Shown here in pieces: positions 62,091 to 64,000 of a DNA stretch of 64,000 nt. Position 1 is the first letter of the stretch. Each line of letters opens with the position of its first letter. The stretch is from Parapedobacter indicus. GTDB lineage: Bacteria > Bacteroidota > Bacteroidia > Sphingobacteriales > Sphingobacteriaceae. The translations under genes and the position numbers were made by a program. The stretch is taken from the NCBI RefSeq assembly GCF_900113765.1, contig NZ_FOQO01000002.1:124001-188000 (forward strand), in the 5' to 3' direction. Below the pieces are notes generated by a model. That model did no database searches and was not told where the DNA came from. It saw nothing but the letters and a program-made list of their open reading frames with translations.

Positions 62091-63584
62091 ATGAAAACCA
62101 TCCTCACTGCAGCGCAAACACGGGAAGCCGATAGGTATACGATCGAAACCACCCCGATCGCGTCCATCGATCTAATGGAAAACGCATCGTTGGCTTTTGT
62201 TACTGTTTTCATGCAGCTCTATCCCGACAAAAACACGCAGGTATTGATTTGCTGCGGCACGGGGAACAACGGAGGCGACGGGTTAGCAATCGCACGGCTC
62301 TTGCAGGAGCACAGCTACGACGGGGTTGCCGTATGGATTGCCCGTTTTAGCGAAAGAGAAAGTGATGAGTTTGCCACCAACGTTGCCCGGCTCTATAACA
62401 CCCCCATTCCGATTACTGAATTCTTCACCGGCGACGAGTTGCCTGCCATTCGTCAACGCGTCGTAATTGATGCGTTATTAGGGTCAGGTCTGAACAAACC
62501 GCTGCAGGGAGATTGGCTACGGATGGTGGAACACATCAATCAAGCGGGCAAACCAATTGTGGCCGTAGACATCCCCACCGGCCTGCGCGCGGATGGTATG
62601 CTGCCCCAAGAGGAACCTACCATACAGGCACACCATGTCATCTCCTTTCAACGGCCGAAACTCAGTTTTTTCTTTCCCGAGTCTGCCAACGCTGTCGAGC
62701 GCTTCCACGTAGTGGATATCGGACTGAACGAGCCGTTTATTGAAAAGCTGCCCAGTGATTTCAAGTTGATCGAATCATCGGATATCCAACAGATTTATCG
62801 CAACCGGAAGCCGTTTAGCCACAAAGGTACCTATGGCCACGCACTCATCATTGCGGGAGATACAAATACGCTTGGCGCGGCGCTTTTGGCTTGCGGTGCC
62901 TGTCTGTACAGCGGAGCCGGACTTACCAGTGCCTGTATTCCTCCAACGGGTCTTACCGCGTTGAACGCGCATCTACCTGAAGTGATGTATTGCACAGAGG
63001 AGGAGTTGCTGACAATGTGGGATCGGTTTGATGCCATCGGTATCGGACCCGGCTTAGGTCAGCGGATATCCCTGCTGGAAGATTGTATGGCCCACACCCA
63101 TAAACCCATGGTCGTTGATGCCGATGCACTTACATTTCTTTCGCAAAACAAAGGATTGGTAGACGGACTGCCCAAACATAGCATTCTTACCCCACACATG
63201 AAGGAGTTTGACCGCCTCTTTGGAGCGCACGACAGCTGGTGGGACCGCGTGCAGACGGCCAGGGAACAGGCTATGGCGCTTCAACTGATTATCCTTCTAA
63301 AAAACCAATATACGTTTATCGCCTTACCGGATGGCAACGTGCTAATTAATCCCACGGGCAATCCGGCGATGGCCAGCGGGGGAATGGGCGACGTATTAAC
63401 CGGTATGCTGACGGCTTTTCTTGCGCAGGGATACCCTCCACGCGATGCTGCTATTTTGGCCTGTTACCTGCACGGAGCCGCCGGCGACCGGCTGGCTACC
63501 GATTCCGGCATGGCCGTCGTTCCAGCCAGGCAACTTATTCAGGCAATACCATCTACCTTCGGAAATTTGTTCCCTCCACACTAA
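62091..63584 (+). CDS. nnr: Bifunctional NAD(P)H-hydrate epimerase/dehydratase
   Basis: Nnr repairs damaged NADH and NADPH hydrates: the N-terminal half epimerises R-hydrate to S-hydrate and the C-terminal half dehydrates it with ADP. The 497-aa product has YjeF_N (about 1-215, SIDLMENASLAFV, VLICCGTGNNGGDGLAIARLL) and the ribokinase-like dehydratase (about 225-497, GHALIIAGDTNTLGAALLACGACLYSGAGL, GPGLG, ILTPHMKEFDRL, GNPAMASGGMGDVLTGML). ATG 62091 fits the family start. No partner gene follows closely. Confidence 0.95.
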   Translation: MKTILTAAQTREADRYTIETTPIASIDLMENASLAFVTVFMQLYPDKNTQVLICCGTGNNGGDGLAIARLLQEHSYDGVAVWIARFSERESDEFATNVARLYNTPIPITEFFTGDELPAIRQRVVIDALLGSGLNKPLQGDWLRMVEHINQAGKPIVAVDIPTGLRADGMLPQEEPTIQAHHVISFQRPKLSFFFPESANAVERFHVVDIGLNEPFIEKLPSDFKLIESSDIQQIYRNRKPFSHKGTYGHALIIAGDTNTLGAALLACGACLYSGAGLTSACIPPTGLTALNAHLPEVMYCTEEELLTMWDRFDAIGIGPGLGQRISLLEDCMAHTHKPMVVDADALTFLSQNKGLVDGLPKHSILTPHMKEFDRLFGAHDSWWDRVQTAREQAMALQLIILLKNQYTFIALPDGNVLINPTGNPAMASGGMGDVLTGMLTAFLAQGYPPRDAAILACYLHGAAGDRLATDSGMAVVPARQLIQAIPSTFGNLFPPH

Positions 63585-63618
63585 TCCATCTACCTTAAGC
63601 GGAATTATAGCAAATACA

Positions 63619-63649
63619 TTGTGAACTTATTTTTTTATGCGTAGCTTTG
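63619..63649 (+). promoter_or_regulatory. Promoter upstream of the last sigma gene
   Basis: TTG (63619-63621), exactly 20 bases, TAGCTTTG (63642-63649). The expected leader to ATG 63798 is about 140 bases, long for this window, and holds a 16-codon mini-frame at 63672-63722. Confidence 0.6.
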
Positions 63650-63797
63650 AGTGTTCCTCCGTAGCGATTACATGGAGAAACATAACCAATTACTGGCATC
63701 TGTGCTCCTTGGTTTTACTTAGGCTATATGAAACAACACAAGAAACAACGGAGTTGAACAGGCGTTTCCGAGATGTAAGTAGATATCACAAAAATCG

Positions 63798-64000
63798 ATG
63801 ACTAATATGGGGGTTAATAATCAGTTTGATGAATCTAGGTTATTAATTTCATTGCAAAAAGGAGATATAAAAGCTTTCGAGCAATTATACTTCTTCTACA
63901 GCAGAAAACTTTACGGCAATATCTTAAAAATGGTAAAATCGACCGATATTGCAGAAGAGATCTTGCAGGAATTATTTCAGCGCGTATGGGAAAAACGTGA
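63798..64000 (+). CDS. ECF sigma factor, N-terminal part only
   Basis: From ATG 63798 the frame is open to the window edge (67 codons). It reads as sigma region 2: LISLQKGDIKAFEQLYFFYSRKLYGNILKMV, then IAEEILQELFQRVWEKR. This is the FecI-like subgroup that usually precedes fecR and susC/susD, so another such locus may lie to the right. ATG 63807 is an alternative start. Confidence 0.88.
   Translation, partial: MTNMGVNNQFDESRLLISLQKGDIKAFEQLYFFYSRKLYGNILKMVKSTDIAEEILQELFQRVWEKR

Overview
The window comes from a Bacteroidota chromosome, most likely a member of the Sphingobacteriaceae (Pedobacter, Parapedobacter or Sphingobacterium type). The evidence is two SusC/SusD pairs with STN domains, each behind an ECF sigma/FecR pair, many SPI-signal outer-membrane proteins and lipoproteins, a GH3-family protein, a Bacteroidota-type PEP carboxylase, and promoters of the TTG-N19/20-TAnnTTTG type instead of E. 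coli-like sigma-70 boxes. The genus cannot be fixed from sequence alone. No insertion sequence, phage, CRISPR array or rRNA was seen. One tRNA gene (Asn, GTT) is present.

Layout. 1-2241: 5' part of ppc (minus), cut by the window edge. 2559-5147: minus-strand cell-envelope genes (two barrel-like proteins, a PEGA-like protein, a possible small ORF) with a terminator at 3481-3520. 5270-12117: FUSC membrane protein, YpdA-like reductase, TetR regulator, murB, an ECF sigma factor overlapping a cytochrome b5-like gene, and a PfkB kinase. 12204-16318: a three-gene locus (Cys/His small protein, TonB receptor, BNR lipoprotein with CECC and His-rich motifs), suggestive of metal handling. 16422-21082: two propeller lipoproteins followed by a TPR histidine kinase and a NarL-type regulator. 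21084-25747: zinc-ribbon protein, MDR oxidoreductase, tRNA-Asn, and an mgtE-led operon with 4-base overlaps. 26378-29212: a 944-aa surface protein with an HExxH motif, propeller and barrel.

29206-50101 is the accessory core. It holds two tandem minus-strand loci, each reading ECF sigma, FecR, SusC, SusD and then sulfatase(s). The upstream one carries one sulfatase. The downstream one carries a Tat-signal FAD oxidoreductase and two sulfatases joined by ATGA overlaps. There is no glycoside hydrolase or lyase, and no sulfatase-maturing enzyme, in the window. The likely job is sensing, importing and desulfating a sulfated glycan or small sulfated ligand.

50231-64000 is mostly housekeeping: GH3 protein, lptB, recJ, a metallo-beta-lactamase-fold hydrolase, an AhpD-like/YCII/ECF42 cluster, cstA, a 58-aa basic protein, the khtT/khtU-like K+/H+ antiporter pair, a SufT-like protein, bifunctional nnr, and the start of another ECF sigma gene. 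The most interesting non-coding signals are a probable free-standing small RNA on the minus strand at about 57321-57394, a perfect 15-bp inverted repeat at 61999-62052, nested dyads upstream of khtT, and matching hairpins between fecR and susC in both loci.
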